NCBI GenBank assembly: GCA_030621845.1
Contig: JAUXHA010000001.1
Location: forward strand, 1-64,000
Direction: 5' to 3'
Source of the DNA: Spongiibacteraceae bacterium
Lineage (GTDB): Bacteria; Pseudomonadota; Gammaproteobacteria; Pseudomonadales; Dasaniaceae
Length of the DNA: 64,000 nucleotides
A model generated the notes under the pieces. It was not told the DNA's origin, did not search any database, and saw nothing but the letters and a program-made list of their open reading frames with translations. Positions 8,535 to 19,418 of this stretch are shown piece by piece (within the stretch, counting starts at the first letter, position 1; each line of letters opens with the position of its first letter). The position numbers and the translations under genes were made by a program.

Positions 8535-10433
8535 TCAATGAGTGCTGTGTTGAGAGGCCCAGGCGGGAAATTTGTCAGCGGCCAGAGGTTTACTGAATAA
8601 ATACCCCTGTAACATGTCACATTCTTTTTCTTCTAAGTACTGCTGTTGAGTGACTTCTTCAACGCCTTCGCCGACAACTTTGAGACCCAGACTGTGTGCC
8701 ATTGCTACCACCGCCGATGTCAGTGCTGCATTTTCCGGGTCGGTGTGGAGGTCGCGGACAAAAGAGCGATCGATTTTCAAAACATCGAAAGGAAAGCGTT
8801 TTAAATAACTCAGGGAAGAATAGCCGGTACCAAAATCGTCCAGGGATAAACTGACGCCTAATTTTTTAAGTTTTTCCATGGTATTGAAAGCATTATTTGA
8901 ACTATCCATTAATAGACTTTCTGTTAATTCCAGCTCCAGGCAATTCCCCGGTAAATTATAATCTTTAAGGGCTTTTTCTACGGTTTTATACACCGAGTCA
9001 TCGGTGAATTGACGGCTGGAAATATTCACGGCGATACGCAAATCCTTAAGGCCCTGCTGTCGCCATTCCGCCAGCTGCCGGCAGGCCTGGTTTAAAACCC
9101 AATCCCCAATGGGAATAATCAGTCCGGACTCTTCGGCCAGTGGAATAAAATCCAGTGGAGGAATTGCGCCCAATGCTTCACTGTTCCAGCGCAATAAGGA
9201 TTCAACAGCCACCAGGCGTTGGGTTTTTGCATCAATCACCGGTTGATAATGAAGTTCCAGTTCATCGCGTTCGATAGCGTGGCGCAGCTCTGACTCCATG
9301 GTCAGGCGCTGCATGGCCTGTTCGTTCATTTCAGGGGTGTAGAAGTGGTATGTATTGCGGCCAAGCTCTTTGGCGATATACATGGCAGCATCCGCATTAC
9401 GCATTAGCGTGGCGGCGGTTTGGCCATCGTCGGGATAGACAGTAACACCGATGCTGGCGGTGACATTACACTCCCTGTTCTCCACGGTAAATGGATGATC
9501 AATCGAGTCGATAACTTTTTGCAAAATGGTAGATGCATTAGCAATCGATGCGTCCGTAGTAAGGATGATCAGGAATTCATCGCCACCGAGCCGGGCAATG
9601 GTGTCTTCTTCCCTGATACAGTTCTTAATACGCAAAGCGGCTTCAATCAGTAGTTGATCGCCCTGCTCATGCCCGAGGCTATCGTTAACAATCTTAAAGC
9701 GATCCAGGTCGATACACATTAGCATTACAGAGCGCCTGGTGCGCTCGGCGTTATTGATCGCCTGAGTCAGTCGGTCATTGGCCAATGCGCGGTTAGGCAG
9801 GCCGGTCAGCTCATCATAATTTGCCTGGCGGAATAAATTTTTCTTGTAGTTAATGCGCTCTGAAATGTCTTCCTGTAAATAATAGATATGCTGAAGTTGC
9901 TTGTTACTGTCCAATACCGGCCTGATAGTGATGGAAGAATGGTAGTGTTTGCCATCGCGGTGGCGCTGGCTTAATTCGCCCCGCCAGACGGCGCCTTCGC
10001 TGATGTGTTGAAGAATTTCACTGTAGACCTGTTTGACGACAGTTTCGTTTTTAATTTGGTTAACATTTTGACCGATAAGTTGTTCGGGGCTGTACCCGGT
10101 GATTTCACAATACTTGCTATTAATAAATTCGATTACACCTTTATTATCAGTAATCAGCACCGAAGAAGGACTTTGTTCAAGAGCCATTTGAAATTTACGC
10201 AGTTCTTTTTCAATAAGGCTTTTATCATGGTAAAGCTTGTGGAAATACAGTCCGCGCCGCCAGATAATAAATGACAGACCCACCAAGGCAATGATTAGGC
10301 CAAAACTGATCACAGTGGCGCTGCTGCTGGCGGTAATAGGGAAATGATCTTGTGCCGCGGTATAGCTGCCCGAGCCAATAAAACTGGGCAGGCAATAGAG
10401 TGCGAGCATTTTCGATGATTTACGTTTGTTCAT
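8535..10433 (-). CDS. Membrane PAS-GGDEF-EAL cyclic-di-GMP enzyme
   Basis: This bifunctional-looking enzyme would make and/or degrade cyclic di-GMP. The 632 residues run: N-terminal hydrophobic segments with a membrane helix near 41-58, a PAS/PAC sensor (about 80-200), GGDEF (motif at 283-287, with an RxxD inhibitory site at 274-277) and EAL. The EAL signature is ESL (411-413). The key acidic and lysine positions are present: N470, E505, DDFGTGYSS at 532-540, K553 and the VVGEGVE region. Both domains therefore look intact, and net activity cannot be read. It is convergent with leuA across a 50-base gap and stands alone. Confidence 0.92.
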   Translation of the reverse strand: MNKRKSSKMLALYCLPSFIGSGSYTAAQDHFPITASSSATVISFGLIIALVGLSFIIWRRGLYFHKLYHDKSLIEKELRKFQMALEQSPSSVLITDNKGVIEFINSKYCEITGYSPEQLIGQNVNQIKNETVVKQVYSEILQHISEGAVWRGELSQRHRDGKHYHSSITIRPVLDSNKQLQHIYYLQEDISERINYKKNLFRQANYDELTGLPNRALANDRLTQAINNAERTRRSVMLMCIDLDRFKIVNDSLGHEQGDQLLIEAALRIKNCIREEDTIARLGGDEFLIILTTDASIANASTILQKVIDSIDHPFTVENRECNVTASIGVTVYPDDGQTAATLMRNADAAMYIAKELGRNTYHFYTPEMNEQAMQRLTMESELRHAIERDELELHYQPVIDAKTQRLVAVESLLRWNSEALGAIPPLDFIPLAEESGLIIPIGDWVLNQACRQLAEWRQQGLKDLRIAVNISSRQFTDDSVYKTVEKALKDYNLPGNCLELELTESLLMDSSNNAFNTMEKLKKLGVSLSLDDFGTGYSSLSYLKRFPFDVLKIDRSFVRDLHTDPENAALTSAVVAMAHSLGLKVVGEGVEEVTQQQYLEEKECDMLQGYLFSKPLAADKFPAWASQHSTH

Positions 10434-10599
10434 GGATTGTGGTCGTTCTGACTCTTTTTAAGGTAATGGTTGCCGACGCTGCCGAATATTATTTTTAAAG
10501 CTATCGAAGAGTATAGGTGAAAATACCCATATCAACAGTGGCTTGGGGGAGGTTTAGTGCTATGGGCGTAGTTTGAGACCTGTCACAACTATTGAATGG

Positions 10600-11190
10600 T
10601 TATAGTTTACAATTTTCGTCTGCTTGAGCGCTTCGTTGGGCGATTAGATAACTCATAGTACCTTGGCCGTGGCGGCTATCCCCTGCTAGCCCATCCTCGC
10701 GGTAGAGGAGGATATTGAGGGGAGAAAACAATGACAGTAATTCGTTTTTCCCTAACAGGTAATCGCTGTTGCTGGGCCCATTGCTGGATAATTTGTTGGT
10801 ATTGAAGGTTTGATAGAACAATAGCCCGCCGGGATTTAAGGCAGCGCTTAAATGGGCACACAGGGGGCGGTGGAGAAACTGGCTGACGATGATAAGGTCA
10901 AAGCTTTCGGGCGTTGGGGGGTTAAGTTCAACATTTTGTTGCCGGGTGTGCACAATCACCTGGCGACTGGCTGCAAAGCGAGCCAGCTTGTCCAGTGCTA
11001 CCGTCGAAATATCCCAGCCGTGACTTTCGAGACCCTGTTCCGCAAGATACAGGGCATTGCCGCCAAGGCCACAGGCCAGATCCAGGCTGCGACCCTGGCT
11101 GGGTAATAGGTGAGAAAATTCGGCAAGCAGCCAACAGCATTGGCCGGGGCTACTGCTGTTGGCGTAACGTTGATCCCACTTTTCCTGCAT
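10600..11190 (-). CDS. Class I SAM-dependent methyltransferase, TehB-like
   Basis: This 196-residue protein has one Rossmann-type methyltransferase domain. Motif I is LDLACGLGGNALYLA (about 37-51); the acidic residue after the second strand is in SHGWDIS, and the post-motif segment is FDLIIVSQFLHRPL. The substrate is unknown; small proteins of this kind are often called tellurite-resistance or thiopurine methyltransferase-like. It starts three bases after the trkH stop on the same strand, so it is probably the last gene of the def-fmt-rsmB-trkA-trkH operon. Confidence 0.82.
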   Translation of the reverse strand: MQEKWDQRYANSSSPGQCCWLLAEFSHLLPSQGRSLDLACGLGGNALYLAEQGLESHGWDISTVALDKLARFAASRQVIVHTRQQNVELNPPTPESFDLIIVSQFLHRPLCAHLSAALNPGGLLFYQTFNTNKLSSNGPSNSDYLLGKNELLSLFSPLNILLYREDGLAGDSRHGQGTMSYLIAQRSAQADENCKL

Positions 11191-11193
11191 CGG

Positions 11194-12642
11194 TTAATGC
11201 CGCCAGAAAACCGGGGTAAAAATGACCAGCAGGGTAAATACCTCCAGCCGGCCCAATAACATGGCGAAGCATAGAATCCACTTGGAAGTTGCCGAAATAT
11301 CGCCGTAGTGTGAGGCGACATCACCCAGGCCGGGCCCCAGGTTGTTCATGGCGGCAGTAACGGCAGAAAAAGCGGTAGTGAAGTCAAGACCGGTGGCCAT
11401 TAACAGTAGTAAAATAACGATGAAGGCAAAGAGATAAACGGCGACAAAGCTCCACACGGCACTGACGACTTTAGCCTCAACACGTCGCTTGCCTACTTTC
11501 AGCGGAATAACGGCATTGGGATGTACCAGTTGAGAGAGTTCGCGCACGCCCTGTTTGGCGATTAACATAATTCTCACGGCCTTCATTCCGCCGCCGGTTG
11601 ATCCGGCACAGCCGCCCATAAAAGACAGGATGATTAGCATAATGGGTAAAAAGTGTGGCCAGTTAAAGTAATCACGGGTAGTAAAACCGGTGGTGGTCGC
11701 CATCGATACTGTTTGGAACAAGCCATGCAACAGGCTCTCGCTGAGCGATAACTTGCCAGAAAGAATTAATGCGCAGCAAACAATAAGCACCGAAAAAGAG
11801 ATGACGTAAGTAAAAAACCTGGTCTCTGAATCACGAAAGTAATGCTTGAAGGTGTGCATTCTGTAGCCGAAATAATGCAGCGCAAAATTCACTCCCGCAA
11901 TCATCATAAATAAGCTGCAAATCAACAAGATCATCGGGTTGTTAAAATAACCCATACTGGCGTCGTGGGTGGAAAATCCACCAATGGCTACGGTAGAAAA
12001 AGAATGACAGATGGCATCAAATGCAGACATGCCAGCCAGCCAATAAGCGGTGCCGCAAGTTACCGTTATTGACAGGTAAACGATAAATAATGCCTTGGCA
12101 GTATGGGTAATTCTAGGGGTTAATTTACTGTCTTTTATTGGCCCGGGTGTCTCTGCTCGATAAAGCTGCATGCCACCAATCCCCAGCATTGGCAATATGG
12201 CGACGGCAATAACGATAATACCTATACCGCCTAACCACTGTAGTTGTTGGCGATAAAACAAAATTGATCGTGGCAGCTCATCGAGGCCGGTGATAACAGT
12301 CGCCCCGGTTGTGGTCAGGCCGGAAATGGATTCGAAGACAGCATCGGAAAGAGATAACTGTGGGCTCTCAGCCATGAGAAAAGGCAGGGCGCCAAATAAA
12401 CCCAGAACGAACCAGAACAGGGAGGTAATTAAAAACCCATCGCGCGTGCTTAGGTCGGATTTTTGCTTGGGAAACGGCAGCCAAATCACCAGGCCACTGA
12501 TAAAGGTAACAATAAATGAGGTGAGAAAAATCTGCTGAAGTGCTTCGTCGTAGAGGAAAGAAACTAACAATGGGCTGAGCATGGTTAAACTGAAAACCAT
12601 CAGCAGCATGCCAAGAATGCGAAGTATCAGGGTGATATGCAT
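11194..12642 (-). CDS. trkH: Trk potassium uptake membrane protein TrkH
   Basis: TrkH is the K+-translocating subunit of the Trk system in the inner membrane. The 482 residues contain the four membrane-pore-membrane repeats, with filter-like segments visible as SGLTTTGATV, STVAIGGFS, TTTGFTTRD and MNNLGPGLGD. Its ATG overlaps the end of trkA at base 12642, so regulator and channel are coupled. In many Pseudomonas genomes trkH is elsewhere; here the pair is complete. Confidence 0.95.
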   Translation of the reverse strand: MHITLILRILGMLLMVFSLTMLSPLLVSFLYDEALQQIFLTSFIVTFISGLVIWLPFPKQKSDLSTRDGFLITSLFWFVLGLFGALPFLMAESPQLSLSDAVFESISGLTTTGATVITGLDELPRSILFYRQQLQWLGGIGIIVIAVAILPMLGIGGMQLYRAETPGPIKDSKLTPRITHTAKALFIVYLSITVTCGTAYWLAGMSAFDAICHSFSTVAIGGFSTHDASMGYFNNPMILLICSLFMMIAGVNFALHYFGYRMHTFKHYFRDSETRFFTYVISFSVLIVCCALILSGKLSLSESLLHGLFQTVSMATTTGFTTRDYFNWPHFLPIMLIILSFMGGCAGSTGGGMKAVRIMLIAKQGVRELSQLVHPNAVIPLKVGKRRVEAKVVSAVWSFVAVYLFAFIVILLLLMATGLDFTTAFSAVTAAMNNLGPGLGDVASHYGDISATSKWILCFAMLLGRLEVFTLLVIFTPVFWRH

Positions 12643-14018
12643 TAGAAAAAAGTTAACCCAACCTGGAACAGGCGCTCAACGTGTTTGATTTTTGTTTTGT
12701 CAGTTAAAAATAATATCAGGTGGTCATCGGTTTCAACGACAATATCCCGGTGGGCAATTAACACCTCGTTATTACGTACCACCGCACCTATGGTGACGCC
12801 TCCGGGGTTTTCAATTTCATCCAGTCTTTTGCCCACCACTTTTGAAGACCGCGCATCGCCGTGGGCGATAACTTCAATGGCCTCAGCTGCTCCCCGGCGC
12901 AGGGAGTGCACGTTGGTGATGTCGCCTTTGCGTATATGGGTTAACAGGCTGCCCATGGTGACCTGCTGTGGTGAAATGGCAATATCTATTTCACCGCCCT
13001 GTACCAGATCGACATAGGCGGGGTTGGTAATCAATGTCACTACTTTCTTTGCGCCGAGTCGTTTTGCCAGCATGGATGACATGATGTTGGCTTCGTCATC
13101 ATTGGTCAGGGCGCAGAAAACATCCATTTCCTCAATGTTTTCAGAGAGTAGCAGCTCGCGGTCAGAGGCGTTGCCGTGCAGCACAATGCAGCGACTGAGT
13201 TTTTCTGACAGTTGGCGGCAGCGCGGATAACTCCGCTCGATCATTTTTACCTTGTAATCTTTTTCCAGTGTTTGGGCCAGGCGCTCACCAATATTGCCGC
13301 CTCCGGCAATCATAATTCTACGGTAGGGGTTGTCCAGTCGGCGCAGTTCACTCATTACCGGGATGATATTTTCACTGGAGGCGATAAAAAAGACTTCATC
13401 ATCGGCTTCAACAATGGTGTTGGCTTCGGGAATAATAGGCGGGTGGTCGCGGCGGAATATCGCGGCAACGCGGGTGTCGACATTGGGCATATGTTTGCGA
13501 ATGTCACGCAGCTCATGACCTACCATTGGCCCGCCATAATAGGCTTTTACCGCCACGAGCTGAACCTTGCCCTCGGCGAAGTCCAGTACCTGTAAAGCAC
13601 CTGGAAACTGGATCAATCGCTGGATATGGCGAGTGACGAGCAGTTCAGGGCTGATAATAACGTCGATGGGAATGCTTTCGTTACAGAATAATTCTTTTTT
13701 GCCCAGATAAGCGGCGGCGCGTATACGGGAGATTTTAGTGGGTGTTCGAAACAGCGAAAAAGCAATCTGGCAGGCGGCCATATTGACTTCGTCAGAGTTG
13801 GTGACCGCGATGAGCATGTCGGCATCATCGGCACCGGCATTACGCAAGACACCGGGATAAGAGCCTGGCCCGGTGACCACGGCAATATCCAGGCGGTCCT
13901 GCAATTCGCGCAGGCGGTCGCTATCGGTATCGACCACGGTGATATCGTTATCTTCATTGGCCAGGTGTTCGGCCAGGCTGCCGCCAACCTGCCCTGCGCC
14001 GAGAATAATTATTTTCAT
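12642..14018 (-). CDS. trkA: Trk system potassium transporter regulatory subunit TrkA
   Basis: TrkA is the cytoplasmic NAD(H)-binding RCK protein that gates TrkH. The 458 residues show two tandem RCK units: [19 protein letters not shown] at the N-terminus and [20 protein letters not shown] from about 235, each followed by a TrkA-C domain. It follows rsmB on the same strand with an 87-base gap and precedes trkH, matching the fmt-rsmB-trkA order conserved near the origin of many gammaproteobacteria. Confidence 0.96.
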   Translation of the reverse strand: MKIIILGAGQVGGSLAEHLANEDNDITVVDTDSDRLRELQDRLDIAVVTGPGSYPGVLRNAGADDADMLIAVTNSDEVNMAACQIAFSLFRTPTKISRIRAAAYLGKKELFCNESIPIDVIISPELLVTRHIQRLIQFPGALQVLDFAEGKVQLVAVKAYYGGPMVGHELRDIRKHMPNVDTRVAAIFRRDHPPIIPEANTIVEADDEVFFIASSENIIPVMSELRRLDNPYRRIMIAGGGNIGERLAQTLEKDYKVKMIERSYPRCRQLSEKLSRCIVLHGNASDRELLLSENIEEMDVFCALTNDDEANIMSSMLAKRLGAKKVVTLITNPAYVDLVQGGEIDIAISPQQVTMGSLLTHIRKGDITNVHSLRRGAAEAIEVIAHGDARSSKVVGKRLDEIENPGGVTIGAVVRNNEVLIAHRDIVVETDDHLILFLTDKTKIKHVERLFQVGLTFF

Positions 14019-14105
14019 AGTGGTCTATGCCGTATTGCGGTTGGCAGCTAATTAAGGTTATAGGTTAATAGTAAGTGCTAGTGGGCTACTGGACAAGTCT
14101 ATGAA

Positions 14106-15407
14106 TCATCGCGGTGAGGTATTCTTGCGCAGCAAGGCATAGAAAAACCCATCATGACCTTCTGGCTGGGGGAACAACTGTCGGCCGGACTGTTGGCTGA
14201 TACCCCAATCTGCCTCAAGGACGATGGTTTCGGCCTGGTCTTGCTGCTGGCAAAACTTCGCCACGACATGTTCATTTTCTTCCGGGAGTACCGAGCACGT
14301 TGCATAGAGTAACAGCCCACCCGGAGCCAGTGTTTGCCACAGGCTATTGAGCATGGTGAGCTGCAAGCTGGCAAGCTGGCTGATATCACTGGCGAGGCGA
14401 TGAATTTTGATATCGGGGTTGCGGCGGATAACACCGGTGGCGGAACAGGGGGCATCCAGCAAGATGCGATCAAAAACCTGGCCGTCCCACCAGCGATCCG
14501 GCTGGCAGGCATCCCCCTGCAGCAAGCGGGCGTCCAGGCCCAGCCGTTTGAGATTGTCCTCAACTTTGCTGAGACGGCTTGGGTCGAGGTCCAGTGCTAG
14601 CAGTTCCGATATGGCGGGTTCATGTTCGAGGATATGGCAGCTTTTGCCCCCCGGGGCGCAACAGGCATCGAGCACACGTTGTCCGCGTTCAAGCTGCAGC
14701 AACGGTGCCGCCAGTTGTGCCGCTTCGTCCTGTACGCTAACCGACCCTGTGCTGAAACCGGGCAGCTTGGAGACATCGACAGCGTGCTCCAGCCGCAGGC
14801 CCTGTTGGGAAAACGTGCAAGGGGTGGCGTCTATACCTTGCTCCGTTAAACACGCGAGGTAATCCAGGCGGCTCTGTTGTTGTTGATTGACCCGCAGGCA
14901 CATGGGCGCCTGAAGATTATTGGCCTGTTCAATCGCCAGTGCCTGTCCCGGCCAAGCCTGGTTCAGGGCCTGGTGTAGCCACTCGGGGTGGGCCAGGCTT
15001 TCGGCGGGGGTTAATTGTTGATTAAGTTGATCGTGTTTGCGTTGCCACTGCCGCAGTACGCCATTAATTAACCCTTTGGCCCAGGGTTTTTTCAGGGCCT
15101 TACAGGCACTGACTGTTTCGCCCACGGCGGCATGGTCGGGGATGCGGGTTTCAGATAACTGGTAAATACCCAGTAAAATCAGCATCAGTACATCGCGGTC
15201 TTTATCTTTTAACGGTTTGCGCAGGAGTTGCTGGCTGATGGCAAATAGTCTGGGATAGTAGCGCAGTACGCCGTAGCAGAGCTGCCGTAGCAGAGGCCGG
15301 TCTTTGTCTGCGACAGCGGGCTCATGCCGTGGCAGTTGCTGTTTAAGTGAGGCGCCATTAACGACATCGCGCAGGCACAGGGCGGCGATGCTGCGACAAT
15401 TGCTCAT
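14106..15407 (-). CDS. rsmB: 16S rRNA (cytosine-967-C5)-methyltransferase RsmB
   Basis: RsmB methylates C967 of 16S rRNA. The 433 residues consist of an N-terminal NusB-like RNA-binding domain (about 5-140) and a C-terminal methyltransferase. The SAM motif is [15 protein letters not shown] (246-260). The two catalytic-type cysteines are in [12 protein letters not shown] (C321) and [11 protein letters not shown] (C371). Its start overlaps the end of fmt by four bases (ATGA type), so it is coupled to it. Confidence 0.96.
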   Translation of the reverse strand: MSNCRSIAALCLRDVVNGASLKQQLPRHEPAVADKDRPLLRQLCYGVLRYYPRLFAISQQLLRKPLKDKDRDVLMLILLGIYQLSETRIPDHAAVGETVSACKALKKPWAKGLINGVLRQWQRKHDQLNQQLTPAESLAHPEWLHQALNQAWPGQALAIEQANNLQAPMCLRVNQQQQSRLDYLACLTEQGIDATPCTFSQQGLRLEHAVDVSKLPGFSTGSVSVQDEAAQLAAPLLQLERGQRVLDACCAPGGKSCHILEHEPAISELLALDLDPSRLSKVEDNLKRLGLDARLLQGDACQPDRWWDGQVFDRILLDAPCSATGVIRRNPDIKIHRLASDISQLASLQLTMLNSLWQTLAPGGLLLYATCSVLPEENEHVVAKFCQQQDQAETIVLEADWGISQQSGRQLFPQPEGHDGFFYALLRKNTSPR

Positions 15408-16372
15408 GCCTTATTCTCGCCGAGACAGGTACCGACGGAGAATAACTCGGCTTTCGAATTCATTACCGCCGCGACATCCAGTGCCTTGCCGCCCGGTAAC
15501 TGTAACTGTGTGACGCAGAGGCTGTTTTTGCCGCAACCGATGACAATGCCCTGCTTGTCGGCCTGGCAAATGGTGCCGGGGTCTGCGCTACAGCCTGCCT
15601 GGGTATGGGCCTTCCAGATTTTTATCCGGTCTTTGCCCAACATGGTGTAAGTAATGGGGAAGGGATTAAAGGCACGGACTTTTCTTTCAATCGCCAGCGC
15701 CGGTTCGGACCAGTCGATGAGTAATTCAGGCTTGCTAATTTTGCGCGCGTAATTACTGTGCTTGTTATCCTGAGCCTGTGGCGTTGCCGTACCGGCGGCG
15801 AGTTGGTCCAGTGTCTGCTTGAGTGCAGGCATACCCAGTTCGGCTAAGCGATCATGGAGGCTGCCCGCGGTATCGTCAGCGGCAATGGGGCAGCTTGCTT
15901 TCAGCAACATGTCACCGGTATCCAGGCCTTCATCCATTTGCATGATGGTGACGCCGGTTTCACTGTCGCCCGCCTCTATTGCTCGCTGTATGGGTGCGGC
16001 TCCGCGCCAGCGTGGCAGCAGGGAGGCATGGACATTGATGCAGCCAAGACGCGGGGTATCGAGTACGGCTTTGGGCAGCAACAGGCCATAGGCCACCACC
16101 ACCATAAGATCAGCATTGATGGTGGCTAATTCGGCTTTGGCCTGCTCGGTTTTTAAGCTTTCGGGTTGGTAGACGGGTAATTGATGCTCGGTGGCTAATT
16201 GTTTTACCGGGCTGGGGCTGAGTTGCCGCCCTCTTCCCGCTGGCCGGTCAGGTTGGGTGTAGACGGCGACGACCTGGTGTCCTGATGCGAGTAGGCTGCG
16301 TAAATGGCAGGCGGCAAAGTCCGGGGTGCCGGCAAAAATAATCCTCAATGAGGATGTTGCGCTCATAGTCAT
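15404..16372 (-). CDS. fmt: Methionyl-tRNA formyltransferase
   Basis: Fmt formylates initiator Met-tRNA using 10-formyltetrahydrofolate. The 322 residues begin with the formyltransferase Rossmann fold ([16 protein letters not shown]) and carry the catalytic signature [20 protein letters not shown] with the expected Asn and His. A C-terminal tRNA-contacting domain follows from about 210. It sits between def and rsmB on the same strand, so the formylation and deformylation steps are co-located. A start at the second or third methionine-like codon is also possible (MTMSATSS). Confidence 0.96.
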   Translation of the reverse strand: MTMSATSSLRIIFAGTPDFAACHLRSLLASGHQVVAVYTQPDRPAGRGRQLSPSPVKQLATEHQLPVYQPESLKTEQAKAELATINADLMVVVAYGLLLPKAVLDTPRLGCINVHASLLPRWRGAAPIQRAIEAGDSETGVTIMQMDEGLDTGDMLLKASCPIAADDTAGSLHDRLAELGMPALKQTLDQLAAGTATPQAQDNKHSNYARKISKPELLIDWSEPALAIERKVRAFNPFPITYTMLGKDRIKIWKAHTQAGCSADPGTICQADKQGIVIGCGKNSLCVTQLQLPGGKALDVAAVMNSKAELFSVGTCLGENKA

Positions 16373-16414
16373 GGCCTTTTGGTGGTGGAAGATGCGGCGT
16401 AGGTTCGCGACATC

Positions 16415-16921
16415 TTAGCCGTTTTGTCGGTGTTGTTTTTCCAGTTTTTTCTTGATTCGCTGGCGCTTCAGGGGCGACAGGTAATCGACAAATAACTTGC
16501 CATTAAGGTGGTCCAGTTCATGTTGTATGCAGACCGCTAAAAGTCCTTCTGGCAGCATTTCGAAGCTTTTGCCTTCACGATCGAGGGCAGTTACTCGAAT
16601 TTTATCTGGCCGAGTGATTGTTTCGTAAAATCCGGGCACGGACAGACAACCTTCATCGTACTCGTGTTCTTCCCCCTCAAGCACGGTGATAGCGGGGTTG
16701 ATAAAAACCAGTGGCTGGGTTTGTTCATCGCTGATATCAATCACCACCACTTGTTTATGGATATTGACCTGGGTTGCGGCAAGGCCGATACCGGGGGCGG
16801 CATACAGGGTTTCGAACATATCATCCAGTAATTGGTGGATGCGATGGTCTACATCGGCAACGGGTTTGGCGATAGTGCGCAGACGTGGATCGGGAAATTC
16901 AAGAATATCTAATTTGGCCAT
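16415..16921 (-). CDS. def: Peptide deformylase
   Basis: This metalloenzyme removes the N-formyl group from new proteins. At 168 residues it has all three family motifs: GIGLAATQ (44-51), EGCLSVP (90-96, with the metal-ligand Cys92) and QHELDH (133-138, with the two ligand histidines and catalytic Glu). The basic C-terminal tail ([17 protein letters not shown]) is typical of gammaproteobacterial Def1. It is the first gene of a leftward operon. The 243-base gap to the divergent lysM gene holds the promoters. Confidence 0.97.
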   Translation of the reverse strand: MAKLDILEFPDPRLRTIAKPVADVDHRIHQLLDDMFETLYAAPGIGLAATQVNIHKQVVVIDISDEQTQPLVFINPAITVLEGEEHEYDEGCLSVPGFYETITRPDKIRVTALDREGKSFEMLPEGLLAVCIQHELDHLNGKLFVDYLSPLKRQRIKKKLEKQHRQNG

Positions 16922-17164
16922 GTTTAGTTTGTGATGAATGTCATAGTTTCAAAGTGAATCTAGCTTTAGCTGCTAAGATTATGATCAGAAAGCAAATAGG
17001 CTGTTGAATTACAGGCTCGAATTACCAGTTAACTGCTATAGTATATCAGGTTGTTGTTAAAAATTGCCTGGCTGTGGTCATGCGATGGGACAGTTTGTCG
17101 TCAGTGCTAAACCCTGACAGGCTTGTTCCAACGAGGTAAATAACAAGAGATAAAGGATTTTATT

Positions 17165-18184
17165 ATGAAAAAACCAGTACTGGCGGGGCTATTACTGTTA
17201 GTCGTGTCACTATTTTCCCAAGCTGGTGATGTACTCAGTCTCAAGCAGGGTCATCCAGAAACCTACCAAGTGGTTAAGGGCGATACGCTCTGGGATATTT
17301 CCAGTAAATACCTTGAGGATCCCTGGAAGTGGCCGGAAATATGGCATGTGAATCCCCAGGTTGATAATCCCCACCTGATCTATCCTGGCGATGTATTGAA
17401 CCTGGTTTATATTGACGGCCGGCCAAAACTGGTGGTTAAGCGTGGCCGCGACGTTAAGCTCACTCCTGAAATTAGAATTTCGGAATTGGATGATGCCATT
17501 CCAGCGATTCCGCTGGAGGCAATTGGGCCATTCCTGAGCAATAGTCGTGTTGTCACCAGTCGCGATTTTGAGGCGGCGCCCTATGTGCTGGCCGGTACCG
17601 GTGGCCATATTGTTTCGGGTGCAGGTGATGAGCTCTATGGCCGCGGGAATTTTGAAGCGGCGCAGGCCTGGGGCATTTTCCGCCGCGGCGAGGCCTTTAT
17701 GGACCCGGTAAGCGGCGAATTCCTGGGTATTCAGGCAGAGGCGATTGCCTCGGCGCAGAAAGTGGAGGTCAATGGTGATGTGGTGACGATGGCCCTGAAC
17801 CAGTCTTCAGAAGAAGTGCGACGTGGCGATCGCTTTTTTCCCGATGAGGAGCGTCGAATAAACTCAAGTTTTTATCCCAGCGCACCTGATGCCGATATTA
17901 ATGGCTTTATTATTTCCGTTGAAGGCGGCGTTACGCAGATTGGCGCGCTGGATGTTGTGGTTATTAACAAAGGGCTTCGAGAGGGGATGGCGATCGGGCA
18001 TGTACTGGCGATTTATCGTGCCGGTGAGCAAGTGCGCGATCAGGAGACGAATGATGTGATTCAGCTACCGGATACCCGGGCTGGGTTGTTGATGGTTTTC
18101 CGGACTTTCGATAAAGTGAGCTATGCTCTGGTGATAAAAGCCTCGCAAGTACTGACTGTGAATGACCGGGTAAAAAACCCTTAA
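17165..18184 (+). CDS. Secreted LysM peptidoglycan-binding protein
   Basis: This 339-residue protein has a signal peptide (MKKPVLAGLLLLVVSLFSQA) and one LysM domain at about 33-85 (TYQVVKGDTLWDISSKYLED to HLIYPGDVLNLVY). A long uncharacterised C-terminal region follows. LysM domains bind N-acetylglucosamine chains, so it is probably periplasmic and wall-associated. The same arrangement, divergent from def and upstream of dprA, is found in Pseudomonas. The start is supported by AAGAGATAAAGG just upstream. Confidence 0.9.
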   Translation: MKKPVLAGLLLLVVSLFSQAGDVLSLKQGHPETYQVVKGDTLWDISSKYLEDPWKWPEIWHVNPQVDNPHLIYPGDVLNLVYIDGRPKLVVKRGRDVKLTPEIRISELDDAIPAIPLEAIGPFLSNSRVVTSRDFEAAPYVLAGTGGHIVSGAGDELYGRGNFEAAQAWGIFRRGEAFMDPVSGEFLGIQAEAIASAQKVEVNGDVVTMALNQSSEEVRRGDRFFPDEERRINSSFYPSAPDADINGFIISVEGGVTQIGALDVVVINKGLREGMAIGHVLAIYRAGEQVRDQETNDVIQLPDTRAGLLMVFRTFDKVSYALVIKASQVLTVNDRVKNP

Positions 18185-18236
18185 AAAATACGGGGTAGCA
18201 TAGCTACCTCGCTTATTGACTGATCAAGGATGATCT

Positions 18237-19349
18237 ATGAACCCCTCCCTTGCGCGCGCCTGCCTGGCGCTTCACCGTAACCCCAAACTATCTTCTCGCC
18301 AGTTCAACCTACTGCTTTCCTGTCTGGAGAGCCCGGAACAAGCGCTGGACATTACTGTGACCGAGATGGTTGCGCTGGGTTTGCCGACGTCGATTCAAGC
18401 GGCGCTGGGTAAAAACTGGGCGGGCAGTTTGCAGTTACAGCTTGAGCGGGATTGGTCGTTGTTGCAAACGCTGGAAATCGAACTGCTGACGCTATCTTGC
18501 AATGAGTACCCGGCGCCGCTTAAGGAAATTACTGACCCGCCTCCCCTGCTTTATCTTCGCGGCAATAAGGATTTACTCAATACGCCACAGTTGGCGATGG
18601 TGGGAAGTCGTCGCTGTACGGCTCAGGGCAGGGAAAATGCGCGACAATTTGCCGGTCAGTTAGCCAGTGCTGGATTTACCATTACCAGTGGCCTGGCGCT
18701 GGGCATTGATGCCGAGAGCCATCGGGGCGCGTTGGATGTTGGCGGCAATACCCTGGCGGTATTGGGTACTGGCATTGACCGGGTCTACCCGCAGCGAAAC
18801 CGGGTTTTGTTTGAATGTTTGTTGGAGCGTGGTGCGTTGGTGTCAGGGTTTCCTCTGGGCGCGGAGCCACGCCGGGGGAATTTCCCGGTACGGAATCGTT
18901 TGGTTAGCGGTATGAGTCTGGGGGTGTTGGTGGTTGAGGGCGCGCCACAAAGCGGCTCCCTGATAACGGCCCGCTATGCTCTTGAACAGGGGCGGGAGGT
19001 GTTTGCTATTCCGGGCTCTATTCATCATCCGGGTAGCCGGGGCTGCCATCACCTCATTCGCCAGGGCGCAAAACTGGTGGAAACAACGGGCCATATACTG
19101 GAAGAGTTCAGCGGTTGGCTGGGGGCGCCGTCGGTACCGGAGCCAGCGGATCCCGTAGCGTTGACCCGTGAAGAGGCTGGAATTCTCCAGCATTTGGGTT
19201 ACGATCCGGTGAGTATTGATCGGCTGCAACAGCGCTGTGAGCGGCCAGTGGCATCACTGCTGTCAATACTGACCGCGCTGGAATTAAAAGGGGTGGTTGA
19301 GAGCCAGGGAGGATGTTTTCAGCGATTGGCGATATCGCCAGTAAAATAG
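18237..19349 (+). CDS. dprA: DNA-processing protein DprA (Smf)
   Basis: DprA binds incoming single-stranded DNA and loads RecA during transformation. The 370 residues show an N-terminal helical domain, the central Rossmann-like fold (MVGSRRCTAQGRENARQF, TSGLALGIDAESHRGAL, GTGIDRVYPQRN, then NRLVSGMSLGVLVVEG) and a C-terminal winged-helix-like segment. It follows lysM by 52 bases. It is widespread in species not known to be competent, so it does not by itself show transformation. Confidence 0.95.
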   Translation: MNPSLARACLALHRNPKLSSRQFNLLLSCLESPEQALDITVTEMVALGLPTSIQAALGKNWAGSLQLQLERDWSLLQTLEIELLTLSCNEYPAPLKEITDPPPLLYLRGNKDLLNTPQLAMVGSRRCTAQGRENARQFAGQLASAGFTITSGLALGIDAESHRGALDVGGNTLAVLGTGIDRVYPQRNRVLFECLLERGALVSGFPLGAEPRRGNFPVRNRLVSGMSLGVLVVEGAPQSGSLITARYALEQGREVFAIPGSIHHPGSRGCHHLIRQGAKLVETTGHILEEFSGWLGAPSVPEPADPVALTREEAGILQHLGYDPVSIDRLQQRCERPVASLLSILTALELKGVVESQGGCFQRLAISPVK

Positions 19350-19418
19350 AGGCGGTATTAGCGCTTGCAATTGTGGCGACAGTTGGGTATTTTTCGCGCT
19401 TTTTATCGGGGATAATTT